Source of the DNA: Niabella drilacis
GTDB taxonomy: Bacteria; Bacteroidota; Bacteroidia; Chitinophagales; Chitinophagaceae
Length of the DNA: 64,000 nt
Assembly: GCF_900101395.1 (NCBI RefSeq)
Contig: NZ_FMZO01000004.1
Location: forward strand, 1-64,000
Direction: 5' to 3'
The position numbers and the translations under genes were made by a program. Below are positions 8,650 to 17,422 of this stretch, piece by piece. The notes under the pieces were generated by a model, which saw only the letters and a program-made list of their open reading frames with translations, ran no database searches and was not told where the DNA came from. Position 1 is the first letter of the stretch; each line of letters starts with the position of its first letter.

Positions 8650-9081
8650 ATGGGAGTAATATATGCAGATATCGAATTGATAAATGCCGGAGATCTTGAA
8701 ATGGCGCGCCGGCATATTATTGGAGAAGATGAAGTAAAACGTATGCCGGTTAGCATGCTGGTTGACACAGGAAGCGAATATATGTGCATTAATGATACGG
8801 TTCGGGAACAACTGGATTTGCCTTTCCGCGAAAAGAGAAAAGGACAGTTGGCAAATGGGGATGTGGTGGAATATGATGTGGTGGGGCCCATTGAAATACG
8901 ATTTAAAAACAGGATGTGTGTTACTACAGCCATGGTTATTCCCGGGGAGAATGAAATGTTATTGGGGGCCATTCCTATGGAAGATATGGATGTGCTTATT
9001 CATCCTCAACGCCGTGAATTGGTAGTAAACCCGGAGCATCCTTATTATGCTCAACTAAAACTAAAAGGAATCCGCCGCTAA
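8650..9081 (+). CDS. Solo retropepsin-like (clan AA) aspartic protease, copy 1
   Basis: A 143-residue protein with one DTGS motif (residues 39-42) set in the hydrophobic context MLVDTGSEY, and the later hydrophobic-Gly motif LLGAIPMED (104-112), as in retropepsin-fold enzymes that act as dimers. It has no signal peptide or membrane segment. A second copy is at 22663-23082; the shared start MG(V/I)IYA(D/E)IEL supports the ATG at 8650 rather than one further upstream. A TATATTTG box lies at 8629-8636. The substrate is unknown. It sits next to the zeta-toxin remnant. Confidence 0.75.
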   Translation: MGVIYADIELINAGDLEMARRHIIGEDEVKRMPVSMLVDTGSEYMCINDTVREQLDLPFREKRKGQLANGDVVEYDVVGPIEIRFKNRMCVTTAMVIPGENEMLLGAIPMEDMDVLIHPQRRELVVNPEHPYYAQLKLKGIRR

Positions 9082-9249
9082 TCAGCTTATAAGTCCAACT
9101 AAAACGATTTCGATATCTTCCGGATCCGGGAAAGCTAAAATACATAAATTCGCTTTATCCTAAAATTGAGGATAAAAAGGACAGCTGTCGTTCAACAACG
9201 ATCACTGCTGCTTATTTTTAAGATTGTTTGACAAAATAACTTTTCAGGA

Positions 9250-10674
9250 ATGGCTACAACAAGAAGGGCTTTTATACAAAACACAGCCTTGGCTACCACC
9301 GGCGTGGCATTGTCCGGTATGTTCACAAAAGTAAGTGCATCCAGCTACAACCGCATAATGGGTGCTAATGGTAAAGTGAACCTGGCGCATATCGGCATCG
9401 GTAACCGTGGCGCAGAGATCATTGGTGATTTTGCAAAAACCAACCTCGCAAATGTGGTGGCACTGTGCGATGTGGATATGGGGGCCAAACACACGCAGGG
9501 CACCATGGCTAAATTTCCCAATGCAACCCGGTTCCAGGATTTCCGGAAGATGTATGATAAAATGGCAAAAGACATCGATGCCGTAACCATTGCGGTACCG
9601 GATTTTGCGCATTTTCCCATTACCGTACATTCAATGGCACTGGGCAAACATGTGTATGTGGAAAAACCCATGGCGCGTACTTTCCATGAAGTGGAGCTAA
9701 TGATGAAGGCTGCAAAAAAGTACCCGAATGTGGCTACCCAAATGGGAAACCAGGGCCATTCCGAGGCAAATTATTTCCAGTTTAAAGCCTGGGTAGAAGC
9801 CGGCATCATTAAAGATGTAACAGCGATAACCGCTCACATGAACAGCCCCCGGCGCTGGCATGGGTGGGACACCAATATAAAAAAGTTCCCCGCAGCTGAG
9901 CCGGTTCCGGAAACCCTGGACTGGGATACCTGGCTGTCGGCACAGATGTACCACGATTTTAACAAGGATTTCCACTACGGACAGTGGCGCTGCTGGTACG
10001 ACTTTGGTATGGGCGCCCTGGGCGATTGGGGTGCACACATACTGGATACGGCGCACCAGTTCCTGGATCTTGGCCTGCCGGAAGAAGTGACGCCGCTGAA
10101 ACTGGAAGGGCATAATGACTATTTCTATCCGATGTCCAGCACGATTGAGTTTAAGTTCCCCAAACGGAAAAAAATGCCGCCGGTGGTGATCACCTGGTAC
10201 GACGGTATCAATAACCAGCCCAAGCTTCCCGAAGGATTTGGAGCATCTGAGCTGGACTCCAGCATTCCTACCGTAAATGGTCAAAAGGCCCAGGCAGTAA
10301 AGCTGAACCCGGGTAAAGAGATCTACAGCAAAACGCTTACGTTTAAAGGAGGCTCTCACGCCAGCACCCTCAGCATTATTCCTGCGGAAAAAGCAAAGGA
10401 AATGGAGCATAAACTGCCGGAAGTGCCCAAGAGCCCCTCCAATCACTTTGCCAACTTTTTGCTGGCCTGCCAGGGCAAGGAAAAAACCCGTTCACCTTTT
10501 GAAATTGCAGGCCCGCTGAGCCAGGTGTTTTGCCTGGGGGTTATGGCCCAGCGGTTAAACCAGCCGATCAAATTTGACCGGGCTACCAAAAGGATCACCA
10601 ACAATGCATTTGCAGATGCCTTTTTAACAGGGGCTCCTCCACGCAAAGGATGGGAAGACTATTATAAAATATAG
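9250..10674 (+). CDS. Tat-exported Gfo/Idh/MocA oxidoreductase
   Basis: A 474-residue protein beginning with a twin-arginine signal (TTRRAFIQNTALATTGVAL, RR at 5-6), so it is probably folded with cofactor before export to the periplasm. The Rossmann motif GIGNRG is at 49-54 and the catalytic EKP at 138-140. The C-terminal domain has a GALGDWGAHILD stretch with the usual Asp/His pair. Such exported members in Bacteroidota often act on glycans or glycosides, with tightly bound NAD; the substrate here is unknown. It is monocistronic, with a terminator-like hairpin downstream. Confidence 0.88.
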   Translation: MATTRRAFIQNTALATTGVALSGMFTKVSASSYNRIMGANGKVNLAHIGIGNRGAEIIGDFAKTNLANVVALCDVDMGAKHTQGTMAKFPNATRFQDFRKMYDKMAKDIDAVTIAVPDFAHFPITVHSMALGKHVYVEKPMARTFHEVELMMKAAKKYPNVATQMGNQGHSEANYFQFKAWVEAGIIKDVTAITAHMNSPRRWHGWDTNIKKFPAAEPVPETLDWDTWLSAQMYHDFNKDFHYGQWRCWYDFGMGALGDWGAHILDTAHQFLDLGLPEEVTPLKLEGHNDYFYPMSSTIEFKFPKRKKMPPVVITWYDGINNQPKLPEGFGASELDSSIPTVNGQKAQAVKLNPGKEIYSKTLTFKGGSHASTLSIIPAEKAKEMEHKLPEVPKSPSNHFANFLLACQGKEKTRSPFEIAGPLSQVFCLGVMAQRLNQPIKFDRATKRITNNAFADAFLTGAPPRKGWEDYYKI

Positions 10675-10705
10675 ATACAGATCACGGCTGAAATAACATT
10701 CCAAC

Positions 10706-10741
10706 AAAGAGGGGGTTGTCTGAAAAAGGCGCCCCTTCTTT
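10706..10741 (+). terminator. Imperfect hairpin terminator
   Basis: AAAGA-GGGGG (10706-10715) can pair with GCCCC-TTCTTT (10731-10741) across a loop of about 15 nt. It lies 32 nt after the oxidoreductase stop, as expected of a terminator, although the stem has mismatches and no long T run follows. Confidence 0.45.
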
Positions 10742-10781
10742 ATTGGGGGGCATTTAATAAAAACAATTTGTACTTTTAAAA

Positions 10782-11105
10782 GTGCAAAGATCTCCGGCTA
10801 TAAAAGGGAACCCGTTATGGGTACTGATATTAACCGTCTGCAGCCTTCCGGCTGCCGCACAGGTAAAGAGTACAACAGATACCTTAAAAAGAAACAAGGT
10901 ACCAGTGCTTTTAAAAGCAGGAGCCAGCCCCTTTAGCATAAAACCTGTGGCCCTTAACACCGTTTACTACAATCATCTGGGCTTTATGTGCCGGCAGGAG
11001 CTGAAACTGGAAAAAGCTACCAAAACATCGTTTCGCTTCCGGCTGGGCAGTGTGGAATATACAGACCGGATGGAGGGAAAAGGGAAGCCGGTTACCCTGC
11101 GTTAA
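10782..11105 (+). CDS. Small exported hypothetical protein
   Basis: A 107-residue protein that would start with GTG at 10782. It has a signal peptide (hydrophobic WVLILTVCSLPAAAQ ending near residue 27), then a basic linker. The body holds the segment NHLGFMCRQELKLEKATKT followed by FRFRLGSVEY near the C-terminus, a pattern recalled from small Bacteroidota envelope proteins but without an assigned function. It probably sits in the periplasm. No ATG is available in this frame near the start and no good ribosome-binding site is visible, so the exact start is unsure. Confidence 0.6.
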   Translation: MQRSPAIKGNPLWVLILTVCSLPAAAQVKSTTDTLKRNKVPVLLKAGASPFSIKPVALNTVYYNHLGFMCRQELKLEKATKTSFRFRLGSVEYTDRMEGKGKPVTLR

Positions 11106-11137
11106 GAGGGATGCAACCCCTGTTAACAAATGCGTAT

Positions 11138-12637
11138 TTACTCAAAACGATAACCGGATGCCTGTGCTGCCGCCTGCTTCAGCATATCTAACACAATGGT
11201 GGCTTCTGCAGGAGTAAAATTCCCAAAGCCCAGGCGCATCGCGCTTAGTTCCCGTGTTTGATACAGCAGGAACTGCGGAAGCTGCAAACCCTGTGTGGCA
11301 CAGGCTTTACTGATCCTTAATAAATTCTGACCCTGCTCCCATTTTGTCCACACCGCCAGCCCCCCGGGCGGAATGGAAAAAGAAACGCTGTTGCCCAGCT
11401 GCATGGCCAGGGTTTCGCAAAAATGATTGCGCCGTTCATAGTAGATCTTCTGCACTTTTTTTAAATGGCGGTGAATTTCACCTTCGGCGATCAGTTCGCC
11501 CAATACCTGCTCCATAATGGTATCGCCCTGGCGGTCTATAATGGCCTGTACTTTCTGCATTGCTGCGATCAGGTTGTCCGGTGCAATGAGGAAGCCGGCG
11601 CGAAAACCAGGGGCAAGCGTTTTACCAAAGGAACCCAGGTATACCACCATTCCGTCGGTATCGGCACTGGCCAGGGGAAGAATGGGGCTGCTTTGATAAT
11701 GAAAGTCATACTCGTAATCGTCTTCCAGTATAATAAAGCCATAGGCTACAGAGAGCTTTAGCAATGCGATACGTCGCTGTGCGCTAAGCGTAGCCGTTGT
11801 TGGGTAATGATGGTGGGGGGTAATGTATAGCAGCCGCACCCGGTGTTTTTTGCAGACCCGCTCCACCGCTTCTACATCGATACCTTCTTCGTCCACGAGC
11901 ACGGTCTTTAACTGCGCGCCGGATTGCTGAAAGGTCATGTTGGCCGCATAATAACCCGGTGAGCCTACCAATATGATGTCGCCGGCATCAATTAACGTGC
12001 GGGCTGCCAGGTACATGCCCATTTCCATACCGCGGGTCACCAGGATGTTCTGAGGAGCAATATGCAGCCCGCGGGTACTGTTCAGAAAATTGGAAAGCTG
12101 CCTCTTAAAAAAAGAGTCGCCGGGGGCGGTGCTGTAACCGAGGTGCTTCCGGTTTACTTTACGGCGTAAGGCGGCCGTATAATAGCGGGCCAGCTGGTCT
12201 GTGGGAGACAACCGGTAGTCCGGCTGGCCATCTGTGAGCATAAGCGGGAGCCCGGGTGTTTCATCCGGCACATCAAGGATATTACTGTTCCTGAAAGGAA
12301 AACCGGTTTTGGCGGGATACCCGGTTAACCCAAGTACGTCCAGTTTTTTTTTGCCCGCGGTTTTACGCAACGCGGGTTTTACAAAACTGCCTTTATTGGG
12401 AAGGGAGGTGATCCAGCCCTGCGCATCCAGTTCCTCATAGGCGGCCACCACCGTTTTACGGTGCACCTGTAATAAAAGGCTCATGGCACGGGTACCGGGC
12501 AGCTGCTGACCGCCCGAAAGAAATCCCCGCTGGATGGCATTGATCACCTGATGCGCGATCTGCAGGTAAACCGCTGTGGTACTTTGCCGGTCGACGGGCA
12601 AAATGGTTTTATATGGTAACTGAACCGGACTACTCAT
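11138..12637 (-). CDS. MocR-type GntR/aminotransferase regulator (PdxR-like)
   Basis: A 499-residue fusion. The N-terminal GntR winged helix (about residues 15-85, with ISLL-type recognition helix segment TRAMSLLLQVHRKTVVAAYE) binds DNA. It is followed by a class I aminotransferase-like domain that binds pyridoxal phosphate, with the aldimine lysine in GSFGKTLAPGFRAG at K339 and a YDYEYDFHY-like segment before it. MocR proteins often sense PLP or an amino compound and control a neighbouring gene. Here that would be the divergent TonB receptor, with a 125-nt shared spacer. Confidence 0.87.
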   Translation of the reverse strand: MSSPVQLPYKTILPVDRQSTTAVYLQIAHQVINAIQRGFLSGGQQLPGTRAMSLLLQVHRKTVVAAYEELDAQGWITSLPNKGSFVKPALRKTAGKKKLDVLGLTGYPAKTGFPFRNSNILDVPDETPGLPLMLTDGQPDYRLSPTDQLARYYTAALRRKVNRKHLGYSTAPGDSFFKRQLSNFLNSTRGLHIAPQNILVTRGMEMGMYLAARTLIDAGDIILVGSPGYYAANMTFQQSGAQLKTVLVDEEGIDVEAVERVCKKHRVRLLYITPHHHYPTTATLSAQRRIALLKLSVAYGFIILEDDYEYDFHYQSSPILPLASADTDGMVVYLGSFGKTLAPGFRAGFLIAPDNLIAAMQKVQAIIDRQGDTIMEQVLGELIAEGEIHRHLKKVQKIYYERRNHFCETLAMQLGNSVSFSIPPGGLAVWTKWEQGQNLLRISKACATQGLQLPQFLLYQTRELSAMRLGFGNFTPAEATIVLDMLKQAAAQASGYRFE

Positions 12638-12705
12638 TATATAAAAACCGGACTACCCCGATCATCCGGCAAGGTAATAGTTTTGGCGCAGATCAGGAAA
12701 GAAAA

Positions 12706-12731
12706 GCCTTTGGCCGCAACGGATCAAAGGC
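12706..12731. promoter_or_regulatory. Inverted repeat between divergent MocR and TonB genes
   Basis: GCCTTTG (12706-12712) and CAAAGGC (12725-12731) are perfect 7-bp arms separated by 12 nt. The position, 32 nt before the receptor ATG and in the only spacer shared with the MocR gene, fits an operator for that regulator. A leader hairpin is the alternative. No cobalamin or other known riboswitch was recognised here. Confidence 0.35.
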
Positions 12732-12762
12732 ATCAGGTTAAAGAACGCATAGTTTTTAAAAA

Positions 12763-14721
12763 ATGAGCAGAACAAATCAGCCGCCAAAACGGGTACAACG
12801 CAGAAAAAGATTTTTAGTGTCAGCCACGCTTATGCTTACCGCGGTTTTACCGGCAACGGCCCCCAGGGCACAGGATACTTTGCTGGACCCCGTTACGGTA
12901 ACCTCATCCGTTATAGAAAAAAGAAGTTCGGAAACCGGCAGGAATATCAACATCATTAGCGGGGAAACCTTTGCCGGGCTGCCGGTACACTCGGTTGACG
13001 AGCTATTAAAATACATCCCGGGGGTAGAGGCACAAATGCGGGGGCCACAGGGAGCCCAAACAGACATTTCGATCCGGGGCGGCACCTTTCAGCAGGTACT
13101 GGTGATCCTGGACGGGCTGCGGCTGAACGACCCCAATACCGGGCATTTTACGGGCTATATCCCCATCAGCCCGGTAGAGATCGACCGGATCGAAGTGCTG
13201 AAGGGGGCTTCCTCGGCGGTCTATGGTTCCGATGCCGTGGGTGGCGTGATCAATATTATCACCAAAGCGTTTAACAAAAACCGGCAGAACCGGTCAAAAC
13301 AGGCTACAGCCATGATCAGTACCGGTGAGTATGGTTTGCTGAATGCCGGTGCCGGCGGGTTTTATCAGAACGAAAAAATAAATGTGGGGGCGGGTTTCCT
13401 GACCAATAACGCCAACGGGGTACCGCAGCGGGGCATCCGGGGCTATTTTCATAATACCGCGGCTTCTGCCGGGCTGCTGGTAAAATTCAATCCTTACTGG
13501 AACCTCGCATTGCGAACCGCTTATGACAACCGGGATTTTGCTGCACAGAATTTTTACACCACCTATGCATCGGACACAGCATCAGAAAAAATCAGTTCCT
13601 GGTGGAACCAGGCGCGGCTGCAGTACCAGAAGGGAAGCACACAGGTGCGTATAGATGCAGGATATAAAACAATGGAGGACCAGTATTTATTTAACCCCTC
13701 ATCCATAGCCAACGACAATCAATCACACCTGCTGCAGACCCAGGTTACGCTGCAACAGCGCTTTTCGGAGCAAACCCATCTTGTGGCCGGGTTCCATTTC
13801 CAGAACCGGGATATCCGCTCCAACGACCGGGGCAATCATCATTTGAATACGGCGGCTCCCTTTGTTTCGCTGATCCGGAAATTTGGAGCGCATTTTATGG
13901 TGAATCCTTCTTTAAGGATGGAATTTTACGGTTCCCTTCCTGCGGAATGGGTACCCCAGCTGACGGCCTCCTATAAAATGCGCAGTATCCAGTTGCGCGC
14001 CAGCGGCGGCAAAACTATCCGGAATGCCGATTTTACGGAACTGTATAATAATTACAGAAAGGATAGCGTAAGAAGCGGACGGGTGGGAAATGCGGGTCTG
14101 GTGGCTGAGCGATCCTGGACCTATGAAGCCGGGATGGATTGGTTTTGCCGGTCGGACCTGAAGTTTTCCACCAGCTTCTTCCAGCGCTTTCACAGCCAGC
14201 TGATCGATTGGGTAAATACGCCGTATGCCGATATGCCCCGGAAAGATAACCTGGTGGAGGGAAGTAATTATGCGCTGGCCAAAAACGTTGCAGCAGTAAC
14301 TACCAGTGGCTGGGAGGCAGATGCTACCTATACCCGGCGTTTTACCAACAGGCAGTCATTGCTGTTCAATGGTGGTTTTGTATGGCTGTACAGTAAAAGC
14401 AGCGAGCCTAATCCTTCCTTTTATATTTTGTCGCATGCCCGGTTCCTGGCAAATGGCCTGCTGACCTATAGTGCCGGTCCTGTTTCGGTGAGCCTCACAG
14501 GTATCTATAAAGCACGCAAGCCGCAAACAGCCCCGGGGATCAATGCCGCAATCACAAAGGATTATTTTTTGCTGAATGGAAAAGCCTCTTACGGGATCTT
14601 AAAAAACAGGCTGGCGTTTTTTGTGCAGGTGGATAATATTTTGGACCGCCGGTACAGCGATCTGCTGGGAGCTCCTATGCCCGGCCGGTGGCTGCAGGGC
14701 GGTGTGCGTGTCAACCTGTGA
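12763..14721 (+). CDS. TonB-dependent outer-membrane receptor (BtuB-like)
   Basis: A 652-residue receptor with a signal peptide ending TAPRAQ near residue 38. The plug domain (about 45-165) contains SVDELLKYIPGVEAQ, DISIRGGTFQQVLVILDG and IEVLKGASSAVYGSDAVGGV, and a 22-strand barrel ends in VRVNL. Its size and plug resemble BtuB/CirA-like receptors rather than SusC, which are larger and carry an N-terminal carboxypeptidase-like domain. The ligand is unknown: vitamin, siderophore or similar. The divergent MocR regulator may control it. The last codons and the stop lie inside a long palindrome shared with the convergent SDR gene. Confidence 0.88.
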   Translation: MSRTNQPPKRVQRRKRFLVSATLMLTAVLPATAPRAQDTLLDPVTVTSSVIEKRSSETGRNINIISGETFAGLPVHSVDELLKYIPGVEAQMRGPQGAQTDISIRGGTFQQVLVILDGLRLNDPNTGHFTGYIPISPVEIDRIEVLKGASSAVYGSDAVGGVINIITKAFNKNRQNRSKQATAMISTGEYGLLNAGAGGFYQNEKINVGAGFLTNNANGVPQRGIRGYFHNTAASAGLLVKFNPYWNLALRTAYDNRDFAAQNFYTTYASDTASEKISSWWNQARLQYQKGSTQVRIDAGYKTMEDQYLFNPSSIANDNQSHLLQTQVTLQQRFSEQTHLVAGFHFQNRDIRSNDRGNHHLNTAAPFVSLIRKFGAHFMVNPSLRMEFYGSLPAEWVPQLTASYKMRSIQLRASGGKTIRNADFTELYNNYRKDSVRSGRVGNAGLVAERSWTYEAGMDWFCRSDLKFSTSFFQRFHSQLIDWVNTPYADMPRKDNLVEGSNYALAKNVAAVTTSGWEADATYTRRFTNRQSLLFNGGFVWLYSKSSEPNPSFYILSHARFLANGLLTYSAGPVSVSLTGIYKARKPQTAPGINAAITKDYFLLNGKASYGILKNRLAFFVQVDNILDRRYSDLLGAPMPGRWLQGGVRVNL

Positions 14722-14742
14722 GGTTTCAGAAACCTCACAGGT
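14714..14742. terminator. 29-bp perfect palindrome, bidirectional terminator
   Basis: The arms ACCTGTGAGGTTTC (14714-14727) and GAAACCTCACAGGT (14729-14742) are perfect reverse complements around one A. The TGA of the TonB receptor (14719-14721) and the complement of the SDR stop (14735-14737) both lie inside it, so the last residues of both proteins are encoded by the hairpin. It is well placed to stop transcription from both sides. There is no T run, so it may instead act as an mRNA-stabilising or REP-like element. Confidence 0.65.
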
Positions 14743-15715
14743 GGCGCAGGTAGGCTTTGCAGGCGCTTTGGATGGTTTCCTCCAGGGGCCGGTACTCAAA
14801 GCCAGGCAATTCCTTTACCAACCTGGACCCATCAAAAAGTGTTGCGCTGTTAGCCACTTTGGCACTTTCTTTTGTAATGAGGGGTTTGGCACCGGTAAAA
14901 AAAGACCGCAGGCGTTCCAGGCGCCAGGCAATGCCCGATATCAGGGGGGAGGCTTCTCTTCCCGGTTGCTTTTTACCAAAGGCATCTGCCATCGTATTGA
15001 GCAGTTTCCGGAAACGCCAGTTGTCGTTGCACACCACAAAACGTTCCTCTGTAACAGACGAGCCGGTAAGCAGGGCAACGGCTTTGGCCACGTCTTCTAC
15101 ATCTGTAAAGCCGTTGATGCCGTTAGTATACCAGCCAAATTCTTTGTAAACATTCTTAAAAATGGCGCAGCTGCCATCATTCCAGTTGCCATAGCCCAGG
15201 ATGGTGGCGGGGTTCAGCACCACGCCTTCAAGTCCCTCCGCAAACCCGCGCCAGACTTCCAGCTCCGCCCTGAATTTACTGATGGCGTAATGGGTGTTGT
15301 TTTTATTATCCTCCCATTTCGCAGTCTCATCTACCGTACTGCTTTCCTTTTTGCGTCCCAGGGCTGCTACGGAACTGATATGTATAAAACGCCGTACACC
15401 TGCCTGCAGCGCCATGTTGACCATATTGGCGGTACCTTCCACGTTTACGTGATACATGTTCCGGCGCTCTTTTTTGGAAAAGGAAACGATAGCGGCGCTG
15501 TGTATAATGGTATCAATGCCTTCCATGGCCTCTTCCAGGGACAGCAGATCCAGGATATCGCCGGTTACCCACTCTACTCTATTCAGGATCTCCGGTGCAA
15601 TGAATGCCGGCATTTTAGAGGTATCTCTTTTTATGGCTTTTACGGCAAATCCCCGCTGTACCAGCTCTTTCAGAATATAGGCGCCCAAAAATCCCGTACC
15701 TCCGGTAACCAGTAT
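14735..15715 (-). CDS. NAD-dependent epimerase/SDR without a normal start codon
   Basis: The Rossmann motif of an extended SDR is complete only if translation begins above 15700: ILVTGGTGFLGAY is encoded from about 15715 down, while the first ATG/GTG/TTG codon in frame is the TTG at 15686-15688, inside that motif. The region between it and the S41 stop (15767-15769) is open and in the same frame but has only ATT, ATC, ATA and CTG as possible starts; 15715 (ATA) is used here as a placeholder. Later features are typical: HSAAIVSF, then YAISKFRAE (catalytic YxxxK). Substrate unknown. Confidence 0.75.
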   Translation of the reverse strand: MLVTGGTGFLGAYILKELVQRGFAVKAIKRDTSKMPAFIAPEILNRVEWVTGDILDLLSLEEAMEGIDTIIHSAAIVSFSKKERRNMYHVNVEGTANMVNMALQAGVRRFIHISSVAALGRKKESSTVDETAKWEDNKNNTHYAISKFRAELEVWRGFAEGLEGVVLNPATILGYGNWNDGSCAIFKNVYKEFGWYTNGINGFTDVEDVAKAVALLTGSSVTEERFVVCNDNWRFRKLLNTMADAFGKKQPGREASPLISGIAWRLERLRSFFTGAKPLITKESAKVANSATLFDGSRLVKELPGFEYRPLEETIQSACKAYLRHL

Positions 15716-15766
15716 ATTTGCCGTTTGTTGTTTGATGTCCTTGACGTTTTGGGCGAAAATAGTTAT

Positions 15767-17209
15767 TTATTTTTCAAGAATCCAATTTGTGGCCGCTTCT
15801 ACATCCGCATCCTTATCTTTCAATTGTTCCACCAGTATATCAGGAATGATGGGGCCGATGTGGTTGTGTTTCTTACGGTCTGCCGCATAGGTGGTTGCCA
15901 GTAACAGGGTAGAGCCATCAGAAAGCGGGAACATGCTGTTTGCGGTAGTATAGCCGGCTGTTGGCTGACCAAATAGTCTGGTATTGGATTGTCCAATAAA
16001 AGAAATCGTAGTAAACTCCCCGCTGCTTGCCGTTGAGGGGCCTACCAGTACGGCGGTTTTTCCGGATGTGTTTCTTAGCCTGTAAGCAGCGGGAACAACG
16101 GCACTTCCACTCCATGCTTTATTGCCCTTTCCTGAAATTGACCAGGGGTTTTTGTGCCGCCCTCTTACAAAATAACCCAGGTATCCTTTATTTAAAAAGG
16201 GCCCCAGCCCTGCGATCATCGGGTACATATTCCCACCGGTATTTTTTCGCAGATCGACGATCCAGCCGCTGATCTTATTTTTTGAGTCCAGCTCCCGTAC
16301 AAGATCCTGGATCTTTTGAGCAAACACGGTCATGGCAGAATCATTGGTAGAGCCAAATCCCGGAACTGAAATATAACCAATATTGCCCGGCAGGAGGCTA
16401 CTGGTTGCGTCTTCCAGTTTTTTGGCAGGCTGCGTATAATTTTTGGATGCGGTTACCGACATATGAAAGGAGTGGTTATCGCCGGCTTTCCGCAGCTGCC
16501 CCACCAGGTAACTGATCACCGGCTTTGCATCGCTGGAGGTTTTCATTCCGCCGGAGATCACACCAATGGTTTCATCGATCTGTTTCCAGTTCAGTGAGTC
16601 GGAATAGAGTGCATTCTTCCGGATGACTTTTTTTACCTCTTCTATGAAGCCTGCCGCAGGTTCTTCGGCGGGTGTTGAGGGAAAGTTGACCTGGGTTACT
16701 GAAAAATCGTCAAACCAAACAGTACCGGTACCGGACAGGAGTCCGCCCAAAACCAGTCTTTTTGCGTCTGGCTGCACTATAAAACTGACGGAATACTCCT
16801 TCCAGTCATTGGTGCCGTTCAGCACCTGCCCCTGCATGGCGAGATTTGAGAAATCGATCTGTTTAGTATCATTCCAGACCTGGCACCAGATAGAGGCATT
16901 GGCTGCTACCCCGCTTGTTTTAAGCACCGCACGGATGACTATTTTTTTTGTACCGGCAATATTGAGCGGTACGGTTTGGGAAAAGGACTGGAACGCACTT
17001 TTTTCTGTCGCATTTGAAATGCTGAACGACCGTGCTCCGGAATACCGGACCATCGAATCAACGGAGCTGGTATAACCGCTTTGAGGTTGTATGAACCAGG
17101 CGGATGGCTGATTTTTCTGAAGGTCTTCGAACCCACCGTTCCGGACCTGGGAAAAGACCGCGATGGTACAAATAGTACCAAGCAGTGTAATGATTATGTG
17201 TTTCATCAT
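15767..17209 (-). CDS. Exported S41-family peptidase with N-terminal beta-sandwich
   Basis: A 480-residue protein with a signal peptide (IIITLLGTICTIAVFS). Residues about 25-180 look like a carbohydrate-binding-module-type beta sandwich (NGGFEDLQKNQPSAW opening; VWFDDFSVTQV closing). A tail-specific protease domain follows, with the nucleophile in STASSGEFT near residue 394 and the downstream GQPTAGYTTANS loop. There is no PDZ domain, unlike CtpA. A periplasmic or surface role in turnover of proteins or peptides is inferred. It is followed 54 nt later, in the same frame, by the SDR gene. Confidence 0.85.
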   Translation of the reverse strand: MMKHIIITLLGTICTIAVFSQVRNGGFEDLQKNQPSAWFIQPQSGYTSSVDSMVRYSGARSFSISNATEKSAFQSFSQTVPLNIAGTKKIVIRAVLKTSGVAANASIWCQVWNDTKQIDFSNLAMQGQVLNGTNDWKEYSVSFIVQPDAKRLVLGGLLSGTGTVWFDDFSVTQVNFPSTPAEEPAAGFIEEVKKVIRKNALYSDSLNWKQIDETIGVISGGMKTSSDAKPVISYLVGQLRKAGDNHSFHMSVTASKNYTQPAKKLEDATSSLLPGNIGYISVPGFGSTNDSAMTVFAQKIQDLVRELDSKNKISGWIVDLRKNTGGNMYPMIAGLGPFLNKGYLGYFVRGRHKNPWSISGKGNKAWSGSAVVPAAYRLRNTSGKTAVLVGPSTASSGEFTTISFIGQSNTRLFGQPTAGYTTANSMFPLSDGSTLLLATTYAADRKKHNHIGPIIPDILVEQLKDKDADVEAATNWILEK

Positions 17210-17210
17210 G

Positions 17211-17420
17211 TTATTGGTTTTGCTCTATATCAATAATATCGCCCGGCTTACAATCCAGCGCCTTGCAAATGGCTTCCAGCGTGTCAAAGCGTACCCCCTT
17301 GGCCTTACCTGTTTTCAAAATGGAGAGGTTAACAATGGTAACACCCACTTTTTCCGATAGCTCTGTGAGACTCATCTTGCGCCTGGCCAGCATTACATCG
17401 AGGTTGATCACTATAGGCAT
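17211..17420 (-). CDS. XRE-family regulator (YozG-like)
   Basis: A 69-residue Cro/CI-type helix-turn-helix protein: VMLARRKMSLTELSEKVGVTIVNLSILKTGKAKGVRFDTLEAICKALDCKPGD is the whole domain (helices 2-3 at about 20-36), with almost nothing else. Proteins like this commonly sit beside DUF2975 genes and are thought to control them. Here the ATG follows the stop of the adjacent DUF2975-like gene after only 2 nt, and the gene ends one nucleotide before the S41 gene starts, so all are likely co-transcribed. Confidence 0.88.
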   Translation of the reverse strand: MPIVINLDVMLARRKMSLTELSEKVGVTIVNLSILKTGKAKGVRFDTLEAICKALDCKPGDIIDIEQNQ

Positions 17421-17422
17421 AA

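Noticed and set aside
12638-12762. Possible cobalamin riboswitch upstream of the BtuB-like receptor
   Set aside because: The 125-nt spacer is too short and lacks the B12-box; only a 7-bp inverted repeat is present.
14621-15904. 427-codon plus-strand open frame opposite the SDR and S41 genes
   Set aside because: It lies antisense to two clear genes and its protein has no domain or signal; the frame is open because of the codon pattern of the opposite genes.
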